Assembly (NCBI GenBank): GCA_016874895.1
Contig: VGSX01000046.1
Coordinates: 1-16,673, forward strand
Origin: Deltaproteobacteria bacterium
GTDB taxonomy: Bacteria; Desulfobacterota; Desulfobaccia; Desulfobaccales; Desulfobaccaceae
Length of the DNA stretch: 16,673 bases
Direction: 5' to 3'
In this document: positions 5,767 through 14,900 of the stretch, one piece after another
Layout of the letters: each line of letters begins with the position of its first letter
Numbering within the stretch: position 1 is the stretch's first letter
The notes under the pieces: generated by a model
The model's input: the letters and a program-made list of their open reading frames with translations, nothing else
Database searches by the model: none
What the model was told of the DNA's origin: nothing
Made by a program: the position numbers and the translations under genes

Positions 5767-8700
5767 ATGATCACTCGAATTATCGAGACCTGTGTCCGCA
5801 ACCGGGTCCTGGTGCTGGCCGTCTGGGGTCTCATCACCGCCTGGGGCGTTTACGCCATGTACAATCTGCCCGTGGACGCCATCCCGGACCTCTCCGACGT
5901 CCAGGTCATCATCTCCACCGACTTCCCCGGCCAGGCCCCCCAGGTGGTGGAGGACCAGGTGACCTATCCCCTGGCCACCGCCATGCTGGCCGTGCCCCAT
6001 GCCAAGGTGGTCCGGGGCTACTCTATGTTCGGGCTTTCCCTGGTATACGTCATTTTCGAGGACGGCACGGATATCTATTGGGCCCGCTCCCGGGTCCTGG
6101 AATACCTTAATTTTGCCCGGAATAAGCTGCCGGCCACGGTGAGCCCGGCCCTGGGGCCCGATGCCACCGGGGTGGGCTGGGTCTACCAGTATGTCCTGGA
6201 AGACCGCACCGGCCGGCACGACCTGGCCCAGTTGCGCAGCATCCAGGACTGGTATTTGCGCTACCAGCTGCAGACGGTGCCCGGGGTCTCGGAGGTCGCC
6301 TCCATCGGGGGTTTTGTCAAGGAATACCAGGTGGTGGTGGATCCCAACCGCCTGGCCGCCTATAACATTCCCCTTTCCCGGGTAAAGATGGCCATCCAGG
6401 ATTCCAACCGGGACGTGGGCGGGGGCCTCATCGAAAAGGCCGAAACCGAGTTCATGGTGCGGGGCCTGGGGTACATCAAGGGCATTGCCGATCTGGAGAA
6501 CATCGGCCTGGGGGCCGACGACCGGGGCGTTCCCATCCTGATTAAAGACGTGGCGTTGGTCCGGCTGGGCGCCGAACTCCGGCGGGGGGTGGCCGAGGGC
6601 AACGGCGAAGGGGAGGTGGTGGGCGGTATCGTGGTCATGCGTTACGGGGAAAACGCCCTTAACGTCATCCGGGACGTCAAGCAAAAGCTGGCGGAACTGC
6701 AAGCCGGACTGCCCCTGGGCGTGGAAGTAGTGAGCGTTTATGATCGTTCCGGACTCATCCAACGAGCCATCAACACCCTGAAAGAGGCCATCGTCGAAGA
6801 GGTGCTTATCGTCGCCCTGATCACCATCGTCTTCCTGATGCATCTGCGCAGCGCCTTTGTGGCCATTATCAGCCTGCCCCTGGGGCTGCTGGTGTCTTTC
6901 ATCGTGCAGTATCAGTTTAATATTAATGCCAATATCCTCAGTCTGGCGGGTTTGGCCATCGCCATCGGGGACATGGTGGACGCCTCGGTGGTCATGGTGG
7001 AGAACGCCCACAAGAAGCTGGAAGAGCTTCCCCCCGGCGGGGACCGCCTGCCCATTGTGCTGGACGCGGCCAAGGAGGTGGGGCCGTCGCTGTTCTTTTC
7101 CCTGCTGGTGCTGACGGTTTCCTTCCTACCCATTTTCGCCCTGGAGGGGGAGAGCGGCCGGCTGTTCAAGCCGTTGGCTTACACCAAGACCTTTGCCATG
7201 GCCGGGGCTGCAGTTTTGGCCATCACCCTGGTTCCCGTTCTCATGGTGTATTTTATCCGGGGACGGATTCCCTCCGAGGAGCGCAATCCCGTCAGCCGGG
7301 TGACCATGACTGTGTATCGCCCCATGCTTTTAGTAACTACCAGGTTTCCCAAAACCGTAATCCTAATGGCCCTTATTATCCTGGGGCTGACGGCCTATCC
7401 CCTCATGCGCCTGGGTTCGGAGTTCATGCCCCCTCTGGATGAAGGGGATCTCCTTTATATGCCCACCACCATGCCGGGGATCTCGGTGACCAAGGCCAAG
7501 GAGCTGCTGCAGCAGACGGACCGGATCATCAAGACCTTCCCGGAAGTGGAGTATGTCTTCGGCAAAGTGGGGCGGGCCGAGACGGCCACCGACCCGGCGC
7601 CTTTAAGTATGATCGAGACCACCATCCGACTGAAGGACCGGTCCCAGTGGCGTCCGGGGGTGACCACGGAAAGTCTCATCCGGGAGTTGGATGCGGCGGT
7701 GCGTTTCCCCGGGTTGGCCAACTCCTGGGGGTATCCCATCAAAATCCGCCTGGACATGCTCTCCACCGGCTTTAAGACCCCGGTGGGTTTAAAATTCCTG
7801 GGACCGGATCTGGAGGTGCTCACCCGGTTGGCGGTGGAGGCGGAGGCCATCTTAAAGGACGTGCCGGGTACGGCCAGCGCCTTTGCGGAACGGGTGACCG
7901 GGGGCTATTACATCGATTTTGTCATCAATCGGGCCGAGGCGGCCCGGTATGGCCTGACCGTGGGGAATATCCAGGAGGTCATCGCCACCGCGGTGGGGGG
8001 CGAGACGCTCACCCAGACCGTGGAGGGTCTGGCCCGGTACCCCGTAACCCTGCGGTATTTTCAGGATTACCGCCTGGACCTCCCAGCCCTGAAACGGATT
8101 CTCATCCCCACGCCAGGGGGGGCCCAGATTCCCATGGGGCAGGTGGCGGAGATCAAGGTGAGCCAAGGGGCCTCCATGATCCGGAGCGAAGACGCCCGGC
8201 CCACGGCCTGGGTATTTGTGGATCTGGCCGGGGTGGATGTGGGCACCTACATCCGGGAGGCCAGGCAGGCGGTGGCCTCCCGGTTGCAGCTGCCGCCGGG
8301 CTACACCCTGATCTGGAGCGGCCAGTATGAATACATGGAGCGGGCCTACGAGCGCCTGCGAGTGATTATTCCCATTACCCTGGGGTTCATTGCCATCCTG
8401 ATGTACCTGGCCACCGGGTCTTTTGTAAAGGTGGCGATTATTGTCCTGTCACTACCGTTCTCGGTGGTGGGGGGGATCTGGCTGATTTACCTATTGGGGT
8501 ATAATCTGAGCCTGGGGGTTCTGGTGGGCATCATCGCCCTGTTGGGCCTGGACGCCGAGACCGGGGTGATCATGCTGCTCTATCAGGACATTGTCTATAA
8601 TAAGTATAAACGCCAGGGGCGGCTCAATAACCGGGAGGACCTGCTGGCCGCGGTGCGGGAAGGGGCCCTGATGCGCCTCAGGCCCAAGCTGATGACGGTG

Positions 8701-8907
8701 CTGGCCAATATCCTGGGCCTCCTGCCGGTGATGTGGGCCACGGGCACCGGGGCGGAGGTGGCCAAACGCGTCGCGGCGCCCATGGTGGGCGGCGTGACCA
8801 CCTCTTTTCTGCTGGAATTATTTGTATACCCGGCCATTTATTTTCTGTGGAAGTGGCATGTTGAAGTAAAGAAAAGTGGTCAGGGGTCAGGGGCCAGTGA
8901 TCAGTAA
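5767..8907 (+). CDS. cusA: CusA-type heavy-metal RND efflux pump (Cu(I)/Ag(I))
   Basis: This 1046-residue inner-membrane RND transporter of the heavy-metal-efflux family is close in length and order to E. coli CusA, a trimeric proton-driven pump expelling Cu(I) and Ag(I) through CusB and CusC. The three copper-site methionines of CusA (573, 623, 672) have counterparts at Met565 (DLLYMPTTMPG), Met615 (APLSMIETT) and Met664 (RLDMLSTGFK). The charged proton-relay residues are kept in GDMVDAS (Asp405), LDAETGV (Glu931) and RLRPKLM (Lys974). N-terminal TM1 precedes PVDAIPDLSDVQ, a CusA-type signature. A TAG four codons upstream in frame fixes the ATG. No adaptor or outer-membrane gene adjoins it, so it must use partners encoded elsewhere. 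The last ten or so residues come from a repeat. Metal specificity towards monovalent copper or silver is well supported, although zinc or cobalt pumps share the overall family. Confidence 0.95.
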   Translation: MITRIIETCVRNRVLVLAVWGLITAWGVYAMYNLPVDAIPDLSDVQVIISTDFPGQAPQVVEDQVTYPLATAMLAVPHAKVVRGYSMFGLSLVYVIFEDGTDIYWARSRVLEYLNFARNKLPATVSPALGPDATGVGWVYQYVLEDRTGRHDLAQLRSIQDWYLRYQLQTVPGVSEVASIGGFVKEYQVVVDPNRLAAYNIPLSRVKMAIQDSNRDVGGGLIEKAETEFMVRGLGYIKGIADLENIGLGADDRGVPILIKDVALVRLGAELRRGVAEGNGEGEVVGGIVVMRYGENALNVIRDVKQKLAELQAGLPLGVEVVSVYDRSGLIQRAINTLKEAIVEEVLIVALITIVFLMHLRSAFVAIISLPLGLLVSFIVQYQFNINANILSLAGLAIAIGDMVDASVVMVENAHKKLEELPPGGDRLPIVLDAAKEVGPSLFFSLLVLTVSFLPIFALEGESGRLFKPLAYTKTFAMAGAAVLAITLVPVLMVYFIRGRIPSEERNPVSRVTMTVYRPMLLVTTRFPKTVILMALIILGLTAYPLMRLGSEFMPPLDEGDLLYMPTTMPGISVTKAKELLQQTDRIIKTFPEVEYVFGKVGRAETATDPAPLSMIETTIRLKDRSQWRPGVTTESLIRELDAAVRFPGLANSWGYPIKIRLDMLSTGFKTPVGLKFLGPDLEVLTRLAVEAEAILKDVPGTASAFAERVTGGYYIDFVINRAEAARYGLTVGNIQEVIATAVGGETLTQTVEGLARYPVTLRYFQDYRLDLPALKRILIPTPGGAQIPMGQVAEIKVSQGASMIRSEDARPTAWVFVDLAGVDVGTYIREARQAVASRLQLPPGYTLIWSGQYEYMERAYERLRVIIPITLGFIAILMYLATGSFVKVAIIVLSLPFSVVGGIWLIYLLGYNLSLGVLVGIIALLGLDAETGVIMLLYQDIVYNKYKRQGRLNNREDLLAAVREGALMRLRPKLMTVLANILGLLPVMWATGTGAEVAKRVAAPMVGGVTTSFLLELFVYPAIYFLWKWHVEVKKSGQGSGASDQ
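8875..8907 (+). repeat. Short G-rich repeat forming the cusA 3' end
   Basis: The bases AGTGGTCAGGGGTCAGGG and the following CCAGTGATCAG consist of degenerate GGTCAG/GATCAG units. They encode the cusA tail SGQGSGASDQ and its stop codon. The tail is low complexity, lies after the last cytoplasmic basic segment, and resembles intergenic repeat DNA more than RND coding sequence. Confidence 0.5.
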
Positions 8908-8939
8908 AGAGAGTTTCTGAAGATCGAGCAAAGGATGAG

Positions 8940-8975
8940 GGATTAGGGGGCAGGGCGTCCTTCATGGCCCAATCC
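8940..8975. terminator. Weak hairpin between convergent cusA and priA
   Basis: GGATTAGGG at 8940-8948 can pair with CCCAATCC at 8968-8975 with one bulged A and a 19-base loop. It is placed where two convergent genes would share a terminator, but neither strand has a T tract after it. Support is weak. Confidence 0.22.
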
Positions 8976-8976
8976 C

Positions 8977-11223
8977 CTACTGCATTCCCATCGGGTCCAC
9001 ATCCACCAGGAGTTTTACTTGCGCGCCCCACTCTTTCCCGAACCCGGCCCGGAGGCTGCGGATGGCCTCGGCCAGGGGCTGGCGGCCGTAACTTTTCAGC
9101 AGGATATGCCAGCGGTGCTTTTCCTGGAGGCGGGGCCGGGGGGCCGGGGCCGGACCTAATACCCTGATATACTTCCCTAGATCCTTTGACATGACAAAAG
9201 CCTGCACCTGCCGGGCGGCCCTGGCCGCGGCCCGCTCCACCATGGCCTGGTCTTTTCCCTGCAAGGTCAGGAGGGCCAATCGGGTAAAAGGCGGATAGCC
9301 CAACATTTTCCGGGTGGCCAATTCGGCTTCGAAAAACGCCTGATAATCATGATTTTGGGTAGCCCTCAGGGCCAGGTGTTCCGGGTGAAAGGTTTGGATG
9401 AACACCTGGCCGGGGCTATCCCCCCGGCCGGCCCGCCCCGCCACCTGGGTCAGAAGCTGGAAGGTGCGCTCCCCGGCATGGTATTCCGGGAAGAAGAGGC
9501 TCAGGTCCGCAGCCACCACCCCTACCAGGGTCACCTGGGGCAGGTCGTGCCCCTTGGTGATCATCTGGGTGCCGATGAGGATATCCAGCTCGTGCTTCTT
9601 GAGCTTTGCCAGGATCTCCACGGCGCCGCCGCGTCTGGACGCAGTGTCCCGGTCCAGCCGGCCGATCCGGGCCTGGGGAAAAAGCTGCTGCACCTCTTTT
9701 TCCAGGCGTTCGGTTCCCAGGCCGTAGTGTTTCAGGGCGCTGGACTGGCACTCGGGGCAGAGGGCCGGGACCGGTTCCTGATAGCCGCAGTAATGGCAGC
9801 GCAGACGCTCCTCCTGGCGGTGCAGGGTCAGGGTGACGCTGCAGTGCTGGCAGTGCCGCACGTGGCCGCAGAACAGGCAGAAATAGACATTGGCGTAGCC
9901 CCGGCGGTTGAGGAACAGAAGGGCCTGCTCCCCCCGGGCCAGGGTCTCCGCCATTGCCAGTCGCAGGGGCGAGGTGATGACCGGCAGCCGCTTCCTCTCC
10001 CGATGTTCCCGCAGGTTTATCAGGTGTATCCGGGGCTGCTCCTGGGGCGTCACCCGCTGGGGCAGGCTCAGATATCGATATTTCTTCTCCTGGGCCCGGT
10101 AGTAGGTGGTCACCGCGGGGGTGGCCGAACCCAGAAGCACCGCGGCCTTACTTAGACGCGCCCGGTACAAGGCTGCGTCCCGGGCCTGATAAGGCAGCCC
10201 GCCCTCGTTTTTATAAGCTGGGTCGTGTTCTTCGTCCACCACGATGAGCCCCAGCCCGGCCACCGGGGCGAAGAGGGCCGACCGGGCCCCTACCACGATG
10301 TCCATGTCGCCCCGGGCCAGACGCCGCCATTGCTCCAGCCGGGCCGACCCGGTGAGACCGCTGTGCAGCAGGGCCACCCGGGGGCCGAAACGCTGCCGGA
10401 AAGCCCGCCCCACCGGGTGGGTCAGGGCTATTTCGGGGAGGAGCACCATGACGCCTTTTCCCAGGGACAACGCTTCCTGGGCCGCCCTCAGATAGACCTC
10501 GGTTTTGCCGCTGGCCGTCACCCCGTGCAGCAGAAAAGGCGCAAAGGTATCCTGGCGCAAGGCGGCCTGCATGGCCCGGCAGGCCCTTTCCTGGTCCGCA
10601 CTCAGAACCGGGGGGCTTTCCGAATCCGCGGCCTCGGGAAACAACTCCGCGGCTGGCCGGGGACGTTCCTCCAGGCGTACTAAACCGGCCTGGGCCAGGC
10701 GGCGCAGGACGGGCTGGGGGCGAGGGACCTGAAGGGCCAGTTCCCGGAGGGGGCAACTGCCCACTTGGGCCAGCACCGCCAAGATTTCCCTGGCCTTGGG
10801 GCCAAGGCGGGTCTCCGGGATTGCCTCGTGAGTCAGAAAAGCCCATTTTTCCAGTCCCCCTTTTTTACCGGCGGGAGGGCTCGGAATGGCGGTCTTGAAA
10901 ACGTCCCCCAGGGGATGCTGATAATACTCCGCCAGCCAGCGGTAGAAGGGGATGAGCTCCGGGCCGAAACACGGGGCGGGATCGATGATGGCGGCGATAT
11001 CTTTCAGAACTGCCCCTGGCGGTTCCGGAGCGCGCCCCAAGAGATAACCCACCACCCGCCGCCGGCCCACCGGGGCCAGCACGGCCACGCCGGTTCGGGC
11101 TGCCTCGGCCAGCTCTTCGGGCAGGCGGTAGGTGAGGGCCTGCCAGAGGGGCAGGGTCACCGCCACCTCCACCAGGTCGCCGGGTTTAAAGGTTGCAGGG
11201 GTGGAATTTTCGGGGGTAGCCAA
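8977..11223 (-). CDS. priA: Primosomal protein N', replication restart helicase PriA
   Basis: This 748-residue protein is a complete PriA, the 3'-to-5' DNA helicase that recognises stalled forks and reloads the replisome. After an N-terminal 3'-DNA-binding domain (about 15-115) come Walker A GVTASGKT at 234-241, the Walker B box DEEH at 330-333, and GSATPA at 365-370. The two-zinc-ion domain follows with cysteines 449, 452, 458, 461, 476, 479, 489 and 492, then GTQMITKGHD at 551-560 and QVAGRAGRGD at 593-602. The C-terminal DVDP is also typical. The start is a TTG at 11223 with no clear Shine-Dalgarno; no ATG or GTG lies upstream in frame before a stop, and the domain begins near residue 17, so a later GTG (codon 18 or 20) is the alternative. 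It follows the membrane-protein gene after 75 bases holding a palindrome. Confidence 0.96.
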   Translation of the reverse strand: MATPENSTPATFKPGDLVEVAVTLPLWQALTYRLPEELAEAARTGVAVLAPVGRRRVVGYLLGRAPEPPGAVLKDIAAIIDPAPCFGPELIPFYRWLAEYYQHPLGDVFKTAIPSPPAGKKGGLEKWAFLTHEAIPETRLGPKAREILAVLAQVGSCPLRELALQVPRPQPVLRRLAQAGLVRLEERPRPAAELFPEAADSESPPVLSADQERACRAMQAALRQDTFAPFLLHGVTASGKTEVYLRAAQEALSLGKGVMVLLPEIALTHPVGRAFRQRFGPRVALLHSGLTGSARLEQWRRLARGDMDIVVGARSALFAPVAGLGLIVVDEEHDPAYKNEGGLPYQARDAALYRARLSKAAVLLGSATPAVTTYYRAQEKKYRYLSLPQRVTPQEQPRIHLINLREHRERKRLPVITSPLRLAMAETLARGEQALLFLNRRGYANVYFCLFCGHVRHCQHCSVTLTLHRQEERLRCHYCGYQEPVPALCPECQSSALKHYGLGTERLEKEVQQLFPQARIGRLDRDTASRRGGAVEILAKLKKHELDILIGTQMITKGHDLPQVTLVGVVAADLSLFFPEYHAGERTFQLLTQVAGRAGRGDSPGQVFIQTFHPEHLALRATQNHDYQAFFEAELATRKMLGYPPFTRLALLTLQGKDQAMVERAAARAARQVQAFVMSKDLGKYIRVLGPAPAPRPRLQEKHRWHILLKSYGRQPLAEAIRSLRAGFGKEWGAQVKLLVDVDPMGMQ

Positions 11224-11273
11224 AATGTATCGGTTAAGGTAATGGTTAGGCGTTCGGTAATAAAATACAACCC

Positions 11274-11303
11274 TGTAGGGGCGGTGCGCGAACCGCCCCT
11301 ACA
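11274..11303. repeat. 30-bp perfect palindrome at the end of the membrane-protein gene
   Basis: Twelve-base arms TGTAGGGGCGGT and ACCGCCCCTACA flank a six-base GCGCGA loop without mismatch. The stop codon TAG of the membrane-protein gene lies inside the right arm. There is no T tract on the transcribed strand, so it looks more like a REP-type palindrome than a canonical intrinsic terminator, though it could limit read-through into priA or protect the upstream mRNA. Confidence 0.85.
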
Positions 11304-11949
11304 ACTTACCCTCAAAAGAACTGGATTGAATCCCGAAAATGTCCTTATAAGCGACGGTCAGGCTGCACAGGGTCCAGGGCACGGTAATCATCAGGCCCAC
11401 GAGAAAGAAGAGCATGCCCGCCAGGTTGATGAGCACCAGGATGAGGAAAAAGCCGAAGACCTCGAACCAGCGTTTATGCACCGTCTTGCGGCTCAATTCC
11501 ATGGCCGGCCAGAAATCCAAACGCCGGTCGACGATGAGCCAGGTTGTGAAGATATACCCCACTGCAAGGTATAATCCCGGTATAATGAGAAAAATTAAGC
11601 CCACCGTGATGAAAATGGAGGAAACCACGCTGTAAAGCACCAGGGGGAGGATAAATTTGAAGCCCAGGGTGAAGTCATTGACCTCAATGGGCTGCCCCAA
11701 TAACATTTTCATGGCTACGATGAGAAACCCGGCCCATATCGGCGGTCCGATGATGTAGGACAGTAATTGCCCCATTCCCGACCAGGCGTTGAGGCTCAGG
11801 AGCACGATGAGGGCCACCACGCTGAAGCCGATGAACATGAGGGCATTCTGCTTAAACAACTCCCAGCCCTTCTTCAGATAATCACCCGGCCGCAGCTTGT
11901 AGTCAGGGGGCGTCATCCCCTCGATTTTTATCAGATCATTATTTGTCAT
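11299..11949 (-). CDS. Small polytopic membrane protein, function unknown
   Basis: The 216-residue product has a short polar N-terminus with KLRPGDYLKKGWELFKQN at 18-35, then about six hydrophobic segments (roughly 37-56, 61-82, 98-122, 123-141, 163-186, 187-203). The segment IIPGLYLAVGYIFTTWLIVD at 122-141, followed by a cytoplasmic FWPAMELSRKTVHKRWFEVF, resembles the YciC-like and glycerophosphodiesterase membrane-domain-like superfamily of uncharacterised proteins. No catalytic motif is visible. Its ATG lies inside the end of the giant activase gene (11-base overlap) and has AAGGA about nine bases ahead, so translation is probably coupled to that gene. The palindrome supplies the stop codon. 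Coupling suggests a shared role with the activase, but this could equally be chance operon packing. Confidence 0.85.
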   Translation of the reverse strand: MTNNDLIKIEGMTPPDYKLRPGDYLKKGWELFKQNALMFIGFSVVALIVLLSLNAWSGMGQLLSYIIGPPIWAGFLIVAMKMLLGQPIEVNDFTLGFKFILPLVLYSVVSSIFITVGLIFLIIPGLYLAVGYIFTTWLIVDRRLDFWPAMELSRKTVHKRWFEVFGFFLILVLINLAGMLFFLVGLMITVPWTLCSLTVAYKDIFGIQSSSFEGKL

Positions 11950-14900
11950 GGCCGGTATCCTTCTGCTCCCGGAACTGCCGCACCTGATACATAAAGGCCT
12001 CCATGCGGGTGCGGGTGCTGGTCTGTTCCTGGCCGTCGTAGGCCAGGTTGAGGAAGGGGATGTTGTTATGCTCTTCCCGGAAGCGTTTAAACAGGGCGTT
12101 CACCACGGTGCCCGGCATACAGGTGAAGGGCATGATATTGACCAGGCCGCTGACTCCTTTACGGGTGAAATCCTTGGATTTGCCAATGCTCAAAATAGCC
12201 TCGCCCTCAAAGGAGGCGTCCAGGTAGCCCCTGGCATTGTCGATCAGTTGGGCAATGGGCGGTTCCGAGAGGTTTTTCAGGCAGCCCTTAAAAATCTCCT
12301 CCAGCCGGTGCTCATCTTTGATCTGCACCCGTTCCGTCAGGAAAACCTGGAGGTAGTTTTTCCACTTGCGCATCTGCCAGGCTTTGCGTTTGGCGGTGAA
12401 GTTCACGTACAGGAGCCATTCGCCGATGGGGGCCATCCAGACCTCGCCGCCCAGGGCTTCGATCTCCCGGATGGTGTTTTCGTTGGAAAAAGTATTGGCC
12501 CTGGTGTAGATTTCGCCCACCACGCCCACCACCGGCTTATCCCGCAGGCCGTTCCGGGAGACGCTGTCGAAGGCCTGCCGGGCCCGGCGCAGGGTGGCTT
12601 CCAGGTCCCCCCGGTCCCGCAGGGTCTCGTAGACCTTGTGCAGATACTCGGCATAGACGTGGTCCGCTTCCCCCGGGTAGCGTTCATAGGGCCTGGTTTC
12701 CCGCACTTTCTTTTCCAACAGGTCGATGGCCACCACTCCCTGCCAGGAAATCCGGGTGAAGTCCTCCCCCACCAGACCCACTTCCTGGTATAGGGTTTCG
12801 GTCTGATTCGGGGAAATGATGGGCACCTGGGGGAACCCGAGGTCGTCCATAATCATGCGCTGCAAGCGGTTGTATTGTCCGAAGCGGCACGGGCCGTCGC
12901 CGCCGGGCATGAAAAAGGCGCTGGTTTCGGGGTTAAAATCGGGCCGCTGGGTCATCTTCACCATGTCCCCGGTGGTGAGAATCAGGGGATAGCACTCTTT
13001 TCCGGAGGTGAGCCGGCGGCCCCAGATCAGGGTTTCCTCATCCGAGGCGGGCAACAGTTCGGCGTCGGTGCCGCAGGCCTGGAAGGCCGCCACCAGGGCC
13101 AGGGCGTGATCCGCCATGGGAGGGAGAAAAACCTTCCGTCGTTTGGGCGCAGCCACTCGGGTGGTAATTGATTTGCGGGAAAAAAGTTCGGTGGGCGGGG
13201 CCACGTTTTTCAGGCTGTCCAAAAAGGCCTCCAGCCGGGTGATGGCCCCCACGTCCGCGGAGTGTTCGTCGATTTCGATTTCCAGGAAGGGTTTGCCCCG
13301 CATCATGTCCTTGAAAAAGTGCTGGATGAACGAGTCGGGGCCGCAACTGAAATTGGTGACATAAACCGCGTTTAAGCGAGGGTCCCGCCGGACAATATCC
13401 GCCGCGGCCAGGATCTTCTGGCCGAAGCGCCAGTACATGGGCTTGATTTCCTCCAGCCCCCCGGCCTTATCCAGGGGCAGGAAGTCCATGGGGATGGCCA
13501 GTACGCCCAACTGCCTGAGTTTCCGGGGCAGATTGAGGTTCATGCCGCAGTCGAAGCCGTTGTAGGGTCGGCTGACAATTACCATGGCATGGTCCTCCGG
13601 TCCCAGGCCTGCCAGTATTTCCCTGCCTCGGGCCTGCAGCTTGTCATGGAAAGCCGCCTGGGCGGCTTCCGCGGCCTGCAGGGCCCGGTTGACGGCCCAG
13701 GTGGAGACTCCCAGGTTCTTGCCCAAAGCCTGCAGGGACCGGCGCAGGGTCCGCCGGCCCCGGCCGAAGTAGATAACCGGGGTGAGGAGTCTGGCCCCAT
13801 AGGCCGAAAAGTCTATAGTGGCCGGAACGGTATAGGAGAGCGTCTGGGCCAGGGGGCAGACCGAACCCTCGGAGATTTCCGGATGGGGGTGCTTCAAATC
13901 GATAATGCTGGGGAGGAAGATATCCTTAACCCCGGCCTCCAACAGGTCCAGGACGTGGCCATGGGCAACTTTTACCGGGTAGCAGGTCTCCGCCGCCATG
14001 CACTCCACGCCCCGATGAATCACGGCCTTGTTGGTTTTTTGGGAATAGACGACGCCGTAGCCCAAGGATTCGAAAAAGGCCCGGAAAAAAGGCATGAGTT
14101 CCTGAAAGTACATGGCCCGGGGCAGGCCGATGACCCCCCGCCAACCCGGGGGCGGCGGTTCGACACCGTAGAGCCAGTCGTCCCGCTGGCTGAACAGGTC
14201 CGGCAGATCCGCCAGCTGCTGGTCCCGGCGCACTTCGTATTTTTCGCAGCGGCCGCCGTACAGGAGGGGTTTTTCGCCCACGATCTTTACCTGGCGGATC
14301 TCGCAGGTGTTGGGGCAGCTCTGGCACTCAAAAGAGGCAATGCTATACTCCCGGTTGACCAGGTCGAAGCCTTTAAAACCGGAGGTCTTCCAGGTCCGCT
14401 CCCGCATGGCCAGGATGGCCGCGCCGATGGCCCCGGTAACGTCGTGGTGGGGCGGCACGATGATCTTCTGCCCCAGGACCGCCTCGAAGGCCGCCACGAT
14501 CCCCCGGTTGGCGGCCGTAGCCCCTTGATAGAAGACGGTTTTTCCCACCCGGCGCTCTTCTTTGACCTTGTTGAGGTAATTGTGCACGATGGAGTAGGCC
14601 AGGCCGGCCACCAGGTCTTCCTTGGCCGCGCCCTGCTGCTGGTGGTGCACCAGGTCGGATTCCATGAACACAGTGCAGCGCTCCCCCAGGGGGGCCGGTT
14701 TCCGGCTCTCCAGGGCCAGGCAGCCGAATTCCTCTTTGATGGCAATGCCCAACTTTTCCGCCTGCTCTTCCAGGAAAGAGCCGGTACCGGCGGCGCAGAC
14801 CTTGTTCATCATGAAATCCACGATGGCCCCGTTTTCCAGGCTGATGAATTTGGAGTCCTGGCCGCCGATCTCGAAGATGGTGTCCACCTCGGGATTAATG

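Noticed and set aside
5725..7011. 428-codon minus-strand frame opposite the start of cusA
   Set aside because: Its composition (His, Asp, Gly, Gln) mirrors third-position bias of cusA and no family motif is seen; cusA itself is unambiguous.
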